Below are positions 49,422 through 60,209 of a DNA stretch of 64,000 nucleotides, piece by piece (position 1 is the stretch's first letter; each line of letters begins with the position of its first letter). The position numbers and the translations under genes were made by a program. A model generated the notes under the pieces. The model was given only the letters and a program-made list of their open reading frames with translations. It searched no databases and was not told the DNA's origin. This DNA comes from Burkholderia sp. PAMC 26561 (GTDB taxonomy: Bacteria; Pseudomonadota; Gammaproteobacteria; Burkholderiales; Burkholderiaceae): NCBI RefSeq assembly GCF_001557535.2, contig NZ_CP014306.1:3333022-3397021 (forward strand). The letters run 5' to 3'.

Positions 49422-49815
49422 GGTTTTTCTGGACAGCAATGTCGCGCTCTACCTTCTTTCGAGTGATTCGGCCAAGGCAAACCGCGCCGAAGGCTTGATG
49501 GCAGAAGGCGGTGTTATCAGCGTTCAAGTGCTCAACGAAGTCGCGAACGTAACGCGGCGCAAGTTATGTATGTCGTGGGACGAGACGGGTGATGTGTTAG
49601 ATGCAATCCGCGCCGTTTGCAGCACGGAACCGCTGACTGAGGAAACACATGACACCGGTCGACGTGTGTCCGAACGGTACGGACTATCTGTTTATGACTC
49701 GATGATCGTAGCGGCCGCACTTCTTGCCGAATGCAATGTGCTGTACTCCGAAGACATGCAGAACGGGTTGATGATCGATCAAAAGTTGCGGGTTGTTAAT
49801 CCATTCACCAGCTGA
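49414..49815 (+). CDS. PIN-domain toxin (VapC-like ribonuclease)
   Basis: This 133-residue PIN protein has the acidic active-site residues Asp7 (FLDSNVALY), Glu42 (VLNEVANV) and Asp95 (YDSMIVAAA). A fourth acid is likely near the SEDMQNG stretch. It should be an Mg2+-dependent endoribonuclease that inhibits growth by cutting tRNA or rRNA when freed from the antitoxin. It pairs with an AbrB-type antitoxin rather than a MetJ/Arc-like one. The overlap ATGACTAA couples it to the antitoxin gene. Confidence 0.9.
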   Translation: MTKVFLDSNVALYLLSSDSAKANRAEGLMAEGGVISVQVLNEVANVTRRKLCMSWDETGDVLDAIRAVCSTEPLTEETHDTGRRVSERYGLSVYDSMIVAAALLAECNVLYSEDMQNGLMIDQKLRVVNPFTS

Positions 49816-49916
49816 AATGTATGCGTCACGCGCCGTGACAACGATCTCAGGTGTCTATGGTTTGATTGGCAATTTGCCGCAGCGAGATGGTTGCAACTTC
49901 ATCCCACCACAAGGGG

Positions 49917-49945
49917 CTGGCACGATCGCGCGAGTTTGCTATAAT
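49917..49945 (+). promoter_or_regulatory. Promoter of tRNA-Ser
   Basis: A perfect TATAAT (49940-49945) lies 12 nt before the tRNA 5' end. A weak CTGGCA (49917-49922) sits 17 bp upstream as the likely -35. Confidence 0.6.
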
Positions 49946-49957
49946 CCGCGACTTGCT

Positions 49958-50047
49958 GGAGAGATGGATGAGCGGTTTAAGTCGCACGCCTGGAAAGCGT
50001 GTTTAGGGTCAAACCTAACCGGGGTTCGAATCCCCGTCTCTCCGCCA
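49958..50047 (+). tRNA. tRNA-Ser (anticodon GGA)
   Basis: This 90-nt tRNA has acceptor stem GGAGAGA/TCTCTCC, anticodon loop CTGGAAA (GGA, reads TCC/TCT), a long serine variable arm, T arm GGTTCGAATCC and an encoded CCA. The long variable arm excludes the other isotype with similar ends. Confidence 0.95.
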
Positions 50048-50077
50048 GAATACGTTTCGCATCGTTGAGCAGCGCCA

Positions 50078-50114
50078 AACCCGCATCGAGCCTCGTGCCG
50101 ACGCGGGTTTTTTA
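50078..50114 (+). terminator. Terminator after tRNA-Ser
   Basis: CCCGCATCG and CGACGCGGG form an imperfect stem with a 10-nt loop. TTTTTT follows. The A-run on the left also lets it serve the converging symporter gene, whose stop is at 50128. Confidence 0.7.
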
Positions 50115-50127
50115 CGTTCCCCCGCCC

Positions 50128-52146
50128 TCACGGATGCCGGATGTAATCGACCAGCGCCCGCGTATAGGCATCCGGCTTCCGGTCGCAAAGACTCACGACC
50201 ACCGCCACCAGAAACCCCGCCGGCACCCCGAACACCCCTGAACTGATCGACTCGATCCCAAACCACCGCGCGCCCGCAAACCCCGTGATCTGCGTGAAAT
50301 ACGGATAAGTCGAAACGATGTAATAAACGCAAACGCCCAACCCGGCCAGCATCCCGCAAACCGCACCGAGCTTCGTCGTCCGCTTCCAGAACACACCGAG
50401 CACCAGCACCGGAAACAGGCTTGACGCCGCCAGCGAAAACGCCGCGCCGACCAAAAACAAAATATTCCCCGTATTGAGCGACGCCACATAAGAAGCAAAC
50501 AACGCAACTCCCAGCAACAATATCTTCGATATCGTCACCCTCCTCTGGCTGCTCGCGTTCTTGTCGACCATGCAGTAGTAGACGTCGTGCGAAAGCGCAT
50601 TCGCGATCGTCAGCAACAAACCATCGGCGGTGGAAAGCGCCGCGGCCAGCGCACCCGCCGCAATCAACCCAGACATCACATACGGCAAACCCGCAATCTC
50701 CGGCGCAGCAAGCACGACCATATCGGGCTGCATCTGAATGCCGGCCCAGCGCACGATGCCATCGCCGTTCACGTCGCTGATACGAATCAGATACGGCTCG
50801 ACCTTGCGCCACTGCATGACCCACGTCGGCAGATCGGCGAACTTGTGCCCGACAATGCCAGTCAGCATTTCGTACTTGATCAGCACGGCGAGCACGGGCA
50901 CGGTGACATAAAACAGCGCAACAAAAAACAGCGTCCAGCCGACCGAACGCCGCGCCGATGCAACCGATGTCGTCGTGTTATAGCGCGTCAGGATGTGCGG
51001 CAAACTCGCCGTTCCCAGCGACAAGCACAGCAATAACGACAGGAAATTGCGCCTGTGCAACCGGGCGTTTTCATCGTCGGATGGAGGGAAGGCCTGGGCC
51101 ATCGGAACTGGCGGCGCGGCGCGTTCCAGCATGGCATCGCGCTCGCGTGTCCATTGGATCGCAGCGTCAGCAGCGTCCTTCGGAAAGGACGCCAGCTCGC
51201 GCTCACGTTCGCCGATATCGCGCAAAGGACCGTTGTGCCGGCGCAGGTCGGCGATTTCATCGGTAAGCCGCGCCTGTTCCGTTTGAAACGATGCAGGCAA
51301 CTGATCGATCTGCGCCTGGATCTGCTGCGCCTGGCGCCGGTAAGCATCGCGAACGTTCGCCTCCTCGGGCGAACCTGCGACCTGACGTTCAAGCGATTCC
51401 ACGCGCTCGAGCAAGTGCCCATAAGAAAGTTGCGGCAGCCATCCAAGCCCTTCGCGATGCGCGATCATCGAGACGGGAATCAGCATGGCGCTGATCAGGA
51501 TGATGTACTGCGCGACCTGGGTCCATGTGACAGCGCGCATGCCGCCAAGAAACGAGCACACGAGAATGCCGGCAAGTCCACAAAAGATCCCGATCGCAAA
51601 GTCGATACCGATGAACCGCGATGCAATCAACCCGATGCCCTGGATCTGCGCAACGAGATAAACGAACGAACACAGGATGGCTGCAAACGCCGCAATGCCG
51701 CGCACGAGGTTGCTTGAAAAGCGTGTGCCGAGAAAATCGGGGATGGTATAGCGCGCGAGTTTGCGGACGTACGGCGCGAGCAGGAACGCAACGAGGCAAT
51801 ACCCTCCGGTCCAGCCCATCATGTAGGCAAGGCCGTCGTAACCGGTTGCGTAGATGGACCCGGCCAGTCCAATGAACGACGCCGCCGACAACCAGTCCGC
51901 CGCCGTCGCCATGCCGTTGAACGCGGACGGTACGCGCCGCCCGGCCACGTAATATTCCACGAGGTCGGACGTGCGCGACAACAAGCCGATCACGGCATAC
52001 ACGGCGATCGGCACGAACAGGAACACGTAGCCAATCCACATGCCCGGCCCGGTCACGCGTTCGATGCGTGTCATCACATAGATGAACGCAAGGAAGCCGA
52101 GCGTATAAAGCGCGTAGGCGCGGATCAGGCGATGGTTGAGCTTCAT
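50128..52146 (-). CDS. Sodium:solute symporter large subunit (VC_2705 type)
   Basis: This 672-residue member of the SSS family has about 13 helices, beginning MKLNHRLIRAYALYTLGFLA, with EYYVAGRRVPSAFNGMATAA and AADWLSAASFIGLAGSIYAT. Between helices, at about residues 225-350, is a hydrophilic, helix-rich insertion (LLERVESLERQVAGSPEEAN, then AQQIQAQIDQLPASFQTEQA). This explains its length over ordinary ActP-like symporters (about 550). The preceding small subunit gene overlaps it by 4 bp, which is diagnostic of the two-component VC_2705 class. It sits next to acs, so acetate or a similar carboxylate is a plausible substrate (inference). Confidence 0.9.
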   Translation of the reverse strand: MKLNHRLIRAYALYTLGFLAFIYVMTRIERVTGPGMWIGYVFLFVPIAVYAVIGLLSRTSDLVEYYVAGRRVPSAFNGMATAADWLSAASFIGLAGSIYATGYDGLAYMMGWTGGYCLVAFLLAPYVRKLARYTIPDFLGTRFSSNLVRGIAAFAAILCSFVYLVAQIQGIGLIASRFIGIDFAIGIFCGLAGILVCSFLGGMRAVTWTQVAQYIILISAMLIPVSMIAHREGLGWLPQLSYGHLLERVESLERQVAGSPEEANVRDAYRRQAQQIQAQIDQLPASFQTEQARLTDEIADLRRHNGPLRDIGERERELASFPKDAADAAIQWTRERDAMLERAAPPVPMAQAFPPSDDENARLHRRNFLSLLLCLSLGTASLPHILTRYNTTTSVASARRSVGWTLFFVALFYVTVPVLAVLIKYEMLTGIVGHKFADLPTWVMQWRKVEPYLIRISDVNGDGIVRWAGIQMQPDMVVLAAPEIAGLPYVMSGLIAAGALAAALSTADGLLLTIANALSHDVYYCMVDKNASSQRRVTISKILLLGVALFASYVASLNTGNILFLVGAAFSLAASSLFPVLVLGVFWKRTTKLGAVCGMLAGLGVCVYYIVSTYPYFTQITGFAGARWFGIESISSGVFGVPAGFLVAVVVSLCDRKPDAYTRALVDYIRHP

Positions 52147-52466
52147 CGAAGGGTCATGGCCGCAAGCGTGCGCTGAAGGCGTGCATCGGCGAGTTGCATC
52201 AGCACGATATACACGACGATCAACGCCACATACACAAGAATCGCGCCTTGCGCGCCGAAGTAGAACGGCAGCGGAAAACCGGCGAAGCGCACGTTGGCGA
52301 GGCGCGTCGCAAAGAGCGGAATGCCGAAGGAGACTACGAACCCAATAACCATCAGCACCGATATCAGCGCGACGTTTGTGCGCCAGTACAACTGATGCGC
52401 GCGCGCCATCTCCGCCGTCACGGGCGGCGGCTCTGCAGGGTTCGGAGATGGTGGGACGCAAGCCAT
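52143..52466 (-). CDS. Sodium:solute symporter small subunit (DUF4212)
   Basis: This 107-residue membrane protein has two helices (about 36-56 and 70-95) and the DUF4212 pattern YWRTNVALISVLMVIGFVVS and PLPFYFGAQGAILVYVALIV. This family almost always sits immediately upstream of the large symporter gene, as here (4-bp overlap). The start at 52464-52466 (MACVPPSPNPAEPPP) is the most likely one; the frame continues upstream into non-homologous sequence. Confidence 0.9.
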   Translation of the reverse strand: MACVPPSPNPAEPPPVTAEMARAHQLYWRTNVALISVLMVIGFVVSFGIPLFATRLANVRFAGFPLPFYFGAQGAILVYVALIVVYIVLMQLADARLQRTLAAMTLR

Positions 52467-52551
52467 GTGCTTATCTACCAAATGCGTCGGGTAGCGGCAA
52501 TCGGGATCGACATTGTTCGGGGCGCGTGAACATAAATCAGCAAATACAAAA

Positions 52552-52577
52552 ACGGCTCCCTGAAAGAAGGGAGCCGT
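52552..52577 (-). terminator. Terminator of acs
   Basis: A perfect 10-bp stem ACGGCTCCCT / AGGGAGCCGT has a 6-nt loop. On the minus strand it is followed by TTTTTG. It lies 30 bp past the acs stop and ahead of the symporter genes, separating the two units. Confidence 0.8.
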
Positions 52578-52606
52578 TCGCACAAGCCAGATACTACTCG
52601 AATAAA

Positions 52607-54589
<1,983 letters not shown>

Positions 54590-55015
54590 CGACAACCTCT
54601 TCTTTGATGGTGATTCTGGAATCTGCGGCTTCCGAGCATGGCTCAGAAGCCGCTATGTTTTTGCAGGCGCGAGCGGCAGACGCGGTGCGAAGCGTGATGC
54701 CATGTCTCCAATCCCATGCAACATGGTCGCGGCCTGTTCGTCAGGTTCTTCGGTTCGGTCACTTACGATGCAGCGCAGCATGCGCGCATTCTGGTTCAAT
54801 CCTTACCTTGCGAATGCTTCACCGGCGAAGATAAGCTCCGCGGCTTACCCGCTACTTACGCACTGCAATCAAAGGCCACGGGGTATACACGTACTTGCCA
54901 GCGCTTTTACAATGCGCCCTCGCCGCGCGCCAATACAATGATGCCCTTTGCAAGCGAGCGCTGCCAGAGCCAAGGCAATAAGCATGTTAACTGAACTCGT
55001 CGTCCGGATTCCAGC
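54590..55015. other. Intergenic region between acs and the DMT transporter
   Basis: This 426-bp divergent spacer holds the acs leader hairpin (54625-54653) and presumably both promoters. I see no coding frame with support. There is no clear -24/-12 sigma54 promoter on either strand by eye. Confidence 0.5.
54625..54653 (-). promoter_or_regulatory. Hairpin in the acs 5' leader
   Basis: GCGGCTTC (54625-54632) pairs with GAAGCCGC (54646-54653), and inside it GAGC pairs with GCTC across a single C-A mismatch, around a 3-nt ATG loop. The stem of about 12 pairs ends 36 nt upstream of the acs ATG. No T-tract follows, so it is not a standard terminator. Confidence 0.5.
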
Positions 55016-55936
55016 TTGAATCGTTACGCGCTCTACCTAATCGCGGCCATGCTGCTGGTCGGCAGCAATGTCGGCGTCGGGAAGTCGATCGTCGCTTTCA
55101 TCCCCGTCCCGCTGTTCGCGCTGCTGCGCTTCGTGATCGCGATGGCAGTGCTCTGGCCGCTGCTGCGTCCGTCGAAAATGCGAAAGGTTCAGCGCGGCGA
55201 ATGGGCGAACCTGTTCCTGCAAGCATTGTTCGGCACCTTCATGTTCACGCTCCTGATGCTCAATGGCGTGCAGCGCACGAGCGCCGTCGCGGCGGGCGTG
55301 ATCACGAGCACCATTCCGGCGGTCGTCGCGGTGTTCTCCTGGTTGTTTCTCAAGGAACGTCCGAACGGGCGCGCGCTGATTTCCATCGCGCTCGCAATCG
55401 CCGGCGTGGTCGTGATCAACGTCGCACAGAGCACGGGCGGCGCGGGGGGCGCACATGAAGCGGGTCGCGCACATTCGGACGGCTCGCTCATCGGCAACCT
55501 GATGGTGCTCGGCGCGGTCTGCTGCGAATCGTTCTACGTGATCCTCTCGCGGCGCCTGACACAGACGCTTCCGGCCATCGATATCTGCGCCTACACGCAT
55601 TTCTTTGGTTTCCTGCTGATGCTGCCGCTGGGCTTTTCGGCGCTGCTCAGCTTCGACTACGCGAGCGTCACCCTGAGCGTCTGGACCCTCGTGCTGTGGT
55701 ACGGGTTGTCGGCGAGCATCTTTTCGTTCTGGCTGTGGATGAAAGGCATCCGTCACGTCGATGGCAGTCTGGCCGGCGTCTTCTCCGGACTTCTGCCGAT
55801 CGCAGCGGCGCTTTACGGCATCGTGTTCCTGGGCGAACGTCCGACGGCCGCGCACGGTATCGCGCTCGCCTGCGTGGTCGCGGGGATCGTGCTTGCGAGC
55901 CTGAAAACGAAGACCACGCCGCCGATGACTTCCTGA
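55016..55936 (+). CDS. EamA/DMT family transporter
   Basis: This 306-residue drug/metabolite transporter has ten helices in two EamA repeats. The first repeat is residues 5-135, ending TIPAVVAVFSWLFLKERPNG. The second runs from about 160 and ends SGLLPIAAALYGIVFLGERP. A short hydrophilic linker, AHEAGRAHSDGSL, joins the halves. It is likely an exporter of an amino acid or metabolite. The start seems to be TTG at 55016 (NRYALYLIAAMLLVGSN); an internal ATG at 55049 would remove part of helix 1. Confidence 0.87.
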   Translation: MNRYALYLIAAMLLVGSNVGVGKSIVAFIPVPLFALLRFVIAMAVLWPLLRPSKMRKVQRGEWANLFLQALFGTFMFTLLMLNGVQRTSAVAAGVITSTIPAVVAVFSWLFLKERPNGRALISIALAIAGVVVINVAQSTGGAGGAHEAGRAHSDGSLIGNLMVLGAVCCESFYVILSRRLTQTLPAIDICAYTHFFGFLLMLPLGFSALLSFDYASVTLSVWTLVLWYGLSASIFSFWLWMKGIRHVDGSLAGVFSGLLPIAAALYGIVFLGERPTAAHGIALACVVAGIVLASLKTKTTPPMTS

Positions 55937-56109
55937 CGGCTCCCGCCTAGGGATGACCCGCAGGCCGGTCGCTTCATCGCGCTACAATGTCGGACTTTTC
56001 TGGTTTTTAGCGCTGGTTCTGACCACGAGCCCGCTGTTCGCGCGTCCAACGCCTCCGACCGGACCCCAATACTGATCGGATCATTTCATTCACCGACCCG
56101 GCACCGCTC

Positions 56110-56688
56110 ATGTCCGCATCCCCGAACATCCCCGGCACCCCTTTACCCCGGCGTCCGATGAAGCCGCTCCCCGTCGTCATTTTCATGAGCCGCTGGCTCC
56201 AGGTCCCGTTGTACCTCGGCCTGATCGTGGCGCAAGCGGTCTACGTGGTGCTGTTCCTGAAGGAAGTCTGGCACCTCGTCACCCACATGACGACGCTCGA
56301 TGAAACCAACATCATGCTGGTCGTGCTCGGCCTGATCGATGTAGTGATGATCTCGAACCTGCTGATCATGGTGATTGTCGGCGGTTATGAGACGTTCGTC
56401 TCACGGCTCGGCGTGGAAGGTCATCCCGACCAGCCCGAGTGGCTCGATCACGTGAATGCCGGCGTGCTGAAAGTCAAACTGTCGATGGCGTTGATCAGCA
56501 TTTCGTCAATCCACTTGCTGAAGACGTTCATCAATCCGGACCAGTACTCGGAACACGCGGTGATGTGGCAAGTGCTGATCCACATCGCGTTCCTCGCATC
56601 CGCGCTGATCATGGCGTGGGTCGACCGCCTGACCACGCACACGCATCCTGAGCACTTTCATGAAGCGCCTGCAAAGGCACACGAATAA
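56110..56688 (+). CDS. UPF0114 / YqhA family membrane protein
   Basis: This 192-residue protein has four hydrophobic segments and the family phrases [40 protein letters not shown] and [13 protein letters not shown]. It ends with a HPEH-containing tail. The family is widespread with no firm function. A 24-residue Pro-rich cytoplasmic lead precedes the first helix. It is a single gene 113 bp upstream of fumarase. Confidence 0.88.
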   Translation: MSASPNIPGTPLPRRPMKPLPVVIFMSRWLQVPLYLGLIVAQAVYVVLFLKEVWHLVTHMTTLDETNIMLVVLGLIDVVMISNLLIMVIVGGYETFVSRLGVEGHPDQPEWLDHVNAGVLKVKLSMALISISSIHLLKTFINPDQYSEHAVMWQVLIHIAFLASALIMAWVDRLTTHTHPEHFHEAPAKAHE

Positions 56689-56801
56689 GTCGAATCAGCA
56701 TCGATCGGACGCCAATCAAAGCGCCGCTGAAAGCACCAAAACGTCACGATGAAGTTTCCAAAAAAAGTCCCAATCTAGCCCGTTCCCACAACGTTCAAGC
56801 C

Positions 56802-58337
56802 ATGACCATCATCAAGCAGGAAGACCTGATCCAGAGCATTGCGGATTCGCTGCAGCACATCAGCTTTTACCATCCGCTCGACTACATCCAGGCGCTCGGC
56901 CGCGCGTACGAACTCGAGGAGAGTCCGGCCGCGAAGGACGCCATCGCGCAGATCCTGACGAACAGCCGCATGTGCGCCGAAGGCCATCGTCCGATTTGCC
57001 AGGACACGGGCATCGTCACGGTGTTCGTGAAGGTCGGCATGGACGTGCAGTGGGCGAGTGAGTCAGGGTCGGCCACCATGGGCGTCACCGACATGATCAA
57101 CGAAGGCGTGCGCCGCGGTTACCTGAACCCGGACAACGTGCTGCGCGCGTCGATCGTGAGCCCGCCCGAAGGCGCGCGCAAGAACACGAAAGACAACACG
57201 CCGGCCGTGATCCATTACGAGATCGTTCCCGGCGACAAGGTCGATGTCCAGATCGCGGCCAAAGGCGGCGGCTCGGAAAACAAGACGAAGTTCGCGATGC
57301 TGAACCCGTCGGATTCCATCGTGGACTGGGTGCTGAAGACGGTGCCGCTGATGGGCGCCGGCTGGTGCCCTCCCGGCATGCTGGGGATCGGCATCGGCGG
57401 CACGGCCGAGAAGGCGATGGTCATGGCGAAGGAATCGCTGATGGACGCCATCGATATCCAGGACGTCATTGCACGCGGCCCGAAGGACTGGATCGAAGAA
57501 CTGCGCGTCGAGTTGCATGAGAAAGTGAATACCCTGGGTATCGGCGCCCAGGGTCTCGGCGGCCTCGCCACCGTGCTCGACGTGAAGATCATGGCTGCGC
57601 CAACGCACGCTGCATCGAAACCCATCGCGATCATTCCGAACTGCGCCGCGACGCGTCACGCACATTTCACGCTCGATGGTTCGGGCGTCGCGAAGCTTGA
57701 AACGCCGTCACTGGATGCATGGCCGAAAGTCGAATGGGTCGCAAACACGGAGACGAGCCAGCGCGTGGACCTGAACACGCTGACGAAGGAACAAGTCGCC
57801 GCATGGAAGCCAGGCCAGACGCTGTTGCTCTCGGGCAAGATGCTGACCGGCCGCGACGCCGCGCACAAACGCATCTCGGACATGCTCGCCAAGGGCGAAA
57901 AGTTGCCGGTCGACTTCACGAACCGCGTGATCTATTACGTCGGTCCGGTCGATCCGGTGCGTGAAGAAGTCGTCGGCCCGGCGGGTCCGACCACCGCTAC
58001 ACGCATGGACAAGTTCACTGACATGATGCTGTCGCAAACCGGACTGATCTCGATGATCGGCAAGGCCGAGCGCGGCCCGACGGCCATCGAGGCGATCAAG
58101 AGACACAAGGCCGCGTACATGATGGCCGTGGGCGGCGCGGCGTATCTGGTGTCGAAGGCGATTCGCGGCGCGAAGGTCATCGCGTTCGAAGACCTCGGCA
58201 TGGAAGCCATTTATGAGTTCGATGTGCAGGATATGCCGGTGACGGTCGCCGTCGATTCAACCGGTACGTCCGTGCATCAGACGGGACCCAAAGAATGGCA
58301 GGCAAAAATAGGTAAAATTCCGGTCGCAACGGCGTAG
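56802..58337 (+). CDS. fumA: Fumarate hydratase class I
   Basis: This 511-residue iron-sulfur fumarase reversibly hydrates fumarate to malate. N-terminal cluster-domain features include NSRMCAEGHRPICQDTGIVT (two Cys). A further Cys lies in MGAGWCPPGMLGIGIGGTAE, and the C-terminal beta domain has VEWVANTETSQRV and YVGPVDPVREEVVGPAGPTT. It is the oxygen-sensitive [4Fe-4S] type, unlike class II FumC. It ends just before a strong terminator. Confidence 0.96.
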   Translation: MTIIKQEDLIQSIADSLQHISFYHPLDYIQALGRAYELEESPAAKDAIAQILTNSRMCAEGHRPICQDTGIVTVFVKVGMDVQWASESGSATMGVTDMINEGVRRGYLNPDNVLRASIVSPPEGARKNTKDNTPAVIHYEIVPGDKVDVQIAAKGGGSENKTKFAMLNPSDSIVDWVLKTVPLMGAGWCPPGMLGIGIGGTAEKAMVMAKESLMDAIDIQDVIARGPKDWIEELRVELHEKVNTLGIGAQGLGGLATVLDVKIMAAPTHAASKPIAIIPNCAATRHAHFTLDGSGVAKLETPSLDAWPKVEWVANTETSQRVDLNTLTKEQVAAWKPGQTLLLSGKMLTGRDAAHKRISDMLAKGEKLPVDFTNRVIYYVGPVDPVREEVVGPAGPTTATRMDKFTDMMLSQTGLISMIGKAERGPTAIEAIKRHKAAYMMAVGGAAYLVSKAIRGAKVIAFEDLGMEAIYEFDVQDMPVTVAVDSTGTSVHQTGPKEWQAKIGKIPVATA

Positions 58338-58373
58338 AGGGTTTAAACTCCTACCCCAGTAATCGGAAGCGAT

Positions 58374-58400
58374 AAGAGCCGGGCCTCGTGCCCGGCTCTT
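58374..58400 (+). terminator. Terminator of fumarase gene
   Basis: A perfect 11-bp stem AAGAGCCGGGC / GCCCGGCTCTT with a 5-nt loop is followed by GCATTTT. It lies 36 bp after the stop. Confidence 0.8.
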
Positions 58401-58561
58401 GCATTTTGAGGACGCTGTGAAGAGAACTGTTGTCATTCTCATTCACCTGGCGCATGAACGCAAAACCCGGCGAATAACGGGGAAAACACCATTTTTCATA
58501 TTGGCTTTTTAAACTCGAGCGGTTATGTTTAAAAGGCTATAACGCCCCACGAGGAAACACG

Positions 58562-59038
58562 ATGAAAGGCGACGTAAAAGCGATCGAATACCTGAACCTG
58601 CAGTTGAAGAACGAACTGACGGCGATCAACCAGTACTTCCTCCACGCCCGCATGTACAAGCACTGGGGCCTGGAGAAGCTCGGCAAGCATGAGTACGATG
58701 AATCTATCGGCGAGATGAAGCATGCCGACTGGCTGATCCAGCGCATTTTCATGCTCGATGGCCTGCCGAACCTGCAAGACCTGCACAAGCTGTTGATCGG
58801 CGAAGAGACGCTCGAAATCCTGCAGTGCGATTTGAAGCTGGAACAGATTTCGCAAAGCACGTGCAAGGAAGCCATTGCGTATTGCGAGTCGGTTCGCGAT
58901 TTCATCTCGCGCGAAATCTTCGTCAAGATCCTCGATGACACCGAAGAACATATCGACTGGCTGGAAACGCAGATCGATCTGGTAGCCAAGGTTGGCATCC
59001 AGAACTATCAGCAGACCATGATGGGCGAAAACGAGTAA
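58562..59038 (+). CDS. bfr: Bacterioferritin
   Basis: This 158-residue four-helix-bundle protein forms 24-mer shells that store iron as ferric mineral. Ferroxidase ligands Glu18, Tyr25, Glu51 and His54 are visible, with later Glu and His in [11 protein letters not shown]. The heme ligand Met52 lies at the dimer interface. GAGGAAACACG precedes the ATG. The murI gene follows after 13 bp and may be co-transcribed. Bfd, encoded 1.1 kb downstream, is the ferredoxin that mobilises its iron. Confidence 0.96.
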   Translation: MKGDVKAIEYLNLQLKNELTAINQYFLHARMYKHWGLEKLGKHEYDESIGEMKHADWLIQRIFMLDGLPNLQDLHKLLIGEETLEILQCDLKLEQISQSTCKEAIAYCESVRDFISREIFVKILDDTEEHIDWLETQIDLVAKVGIQNYQQTMMGENE

Positions 59039-59051
59039 AACAGCCGCTGCA

Positions 59052-59954
59052 ATGCCTCTCGACGCAATTCGTTCTTCTTTAGAATCGATCGATGCCAGCG
59101 CGTCAGGCGTGAGCTCGCTCGGCGTAAATGCACCGGTCGGCATTTTCGATTCGGGCCTCGGCGGTTTGTCCGTGTTGCGCGCCGTGCGCGCAGCGCTGCC
59201 GGACGAACAGTTGATCTACGTCGCCGATTCGCTTTACGCCCCGTACGGTGAACGCGATGATGACTTCATAGCCGACCGGACGCTGGCTATAGGCGAATGG
59301 CTGATTGCGCAGGGTGCGAAGGCGCTCGTCGTCGCATGCAATACGGCGACGGCGCAGTCCATCGCCCAGGCGCGCGAACGGCTGCCCATCCCCATGATCG
59401 GCGTAGAACCGGGCATCAAGCCCGCCGCGCTGATGTCACAGACGCGCGTGGCCGGTGTGCTTGCGACCGCGGTCACCTTGCGCAGCGCACGCTTCCAGGC
59501 ACTGGCCGAGCGTCACTCAACCGATTGCCGTTTCATCCTTCAGCCGGGCCATGGGCTCGTTCAGGCAGTGGAACGGTGCGATATCGACTCGCCTGAGTTG
59601 ATCGAGCTGCTGAGAAGCTACATCCAGCCCATGCTCGATGCCAACGCCGACACGCTCGTGCTCGGCTGCACGCACTACCCTTTCCTGGATCAGGCCATCC
59701 GCTCTATCGCGGGCGACCGCCTTGCGTTGATCGACACGAGCGTTGCGATCGCGCGGCAACTCGAACGGCAGCTGGATCTGCACGGCATGCGCGCGGCGCC
59801 CTCGCGCGATGCGCATGCGCCACGCTTTTGCTCGACCAGCGACGGCCGGATGCAGCAGAAACTGGTGGCGTCGCTGCTTGGTCTCGATATCGATGTCGAG
59901 CAGGTCGTCATTGCGTCCCGCCGCACCCGAGCGCTGGAATCCGGCAGGGCCTGA
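59052..59954 (+). CDS. murI: Glutamate racemase
   Basis: This 300-residue enzyme supplies D-glutamate for peptidoglycan. The two catalytic cysteines are in VVACNTATAQ and VLGCTHYPFLDQA. The N-terminal block is VGIFDSGLGGLSVLRAV. About 30 residues precede this conserved start, longer than usual, so a later start is possible, but the ATG at 59052 is the only clear one. It lies 13 bp after bfr. Confidence 0.93.
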   Translation: MPLDAIRSSLESIDASASGVSSLGVNAPVGIFDSGLGGLSVLRAVRAALPDEQLIYVADSLYAPYGERDDDFIADRTLAIGEWLIAQGAKALVVACNTATAQSIAQARERLPIPMIGVEPGIKPAALMSQTRVAGVLATAVTLRSARFQALAERHSTDCRFILQPGHGLVQAVERCDIDSPELIELLRSYIQPMLDANADTLVLGCTHYPFLDQAIRSIAGDRLALIDTSVAIARQLERQLDLHGMRAAPSRDAHAPRFCSTSDGRMQQKLVASLLGLDIDVEQVVIASRRTRALESGRA

Positions 59955-60167
59955 GCGCTCGCAAGTGCGACGCGACGACGCTGCCGGCAGCAGAATTCGC
60001 AGAAATTGACCTTATCCAACTCGATAAAACCCTCCCGGGCATGCGGTTTCACCGCGCAGTCAGCAAGCACAAGCCCCGTCCATCAAGGCTCTCCGACCCG
60101 TCCCTTATACGTCTCGTCCGAGCGTCCAAAAAAACCAACGCACCCTATTGCCAACCCTCGCATAAGG

Positions 60168-60186
60168 AATGATAATAATTCGCATT
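60168..60186. promoter_or_regulatory. Fur-box-like site upstream of bfd
   Basis: AATGATAATAATTCGCATT at 60168-60186 closely resembles the 19-bp Fur consensus (GATAAT-like repeats with a central symmetry). It lies 23 bp before the bfd ATG. It suggests iron-dependent repression of the bfd to exbD block (inference). Confidence 0.65.
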
Positions 60187-60209
60187 AACGTTAGCTATCG
60201 CGGTTGACC

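Noticed and set aside
49793..50068. A 91-codon plus-strand frame across tRNA-Ser
   Set aside because: Overlaps a clear tRNA and its promoter.
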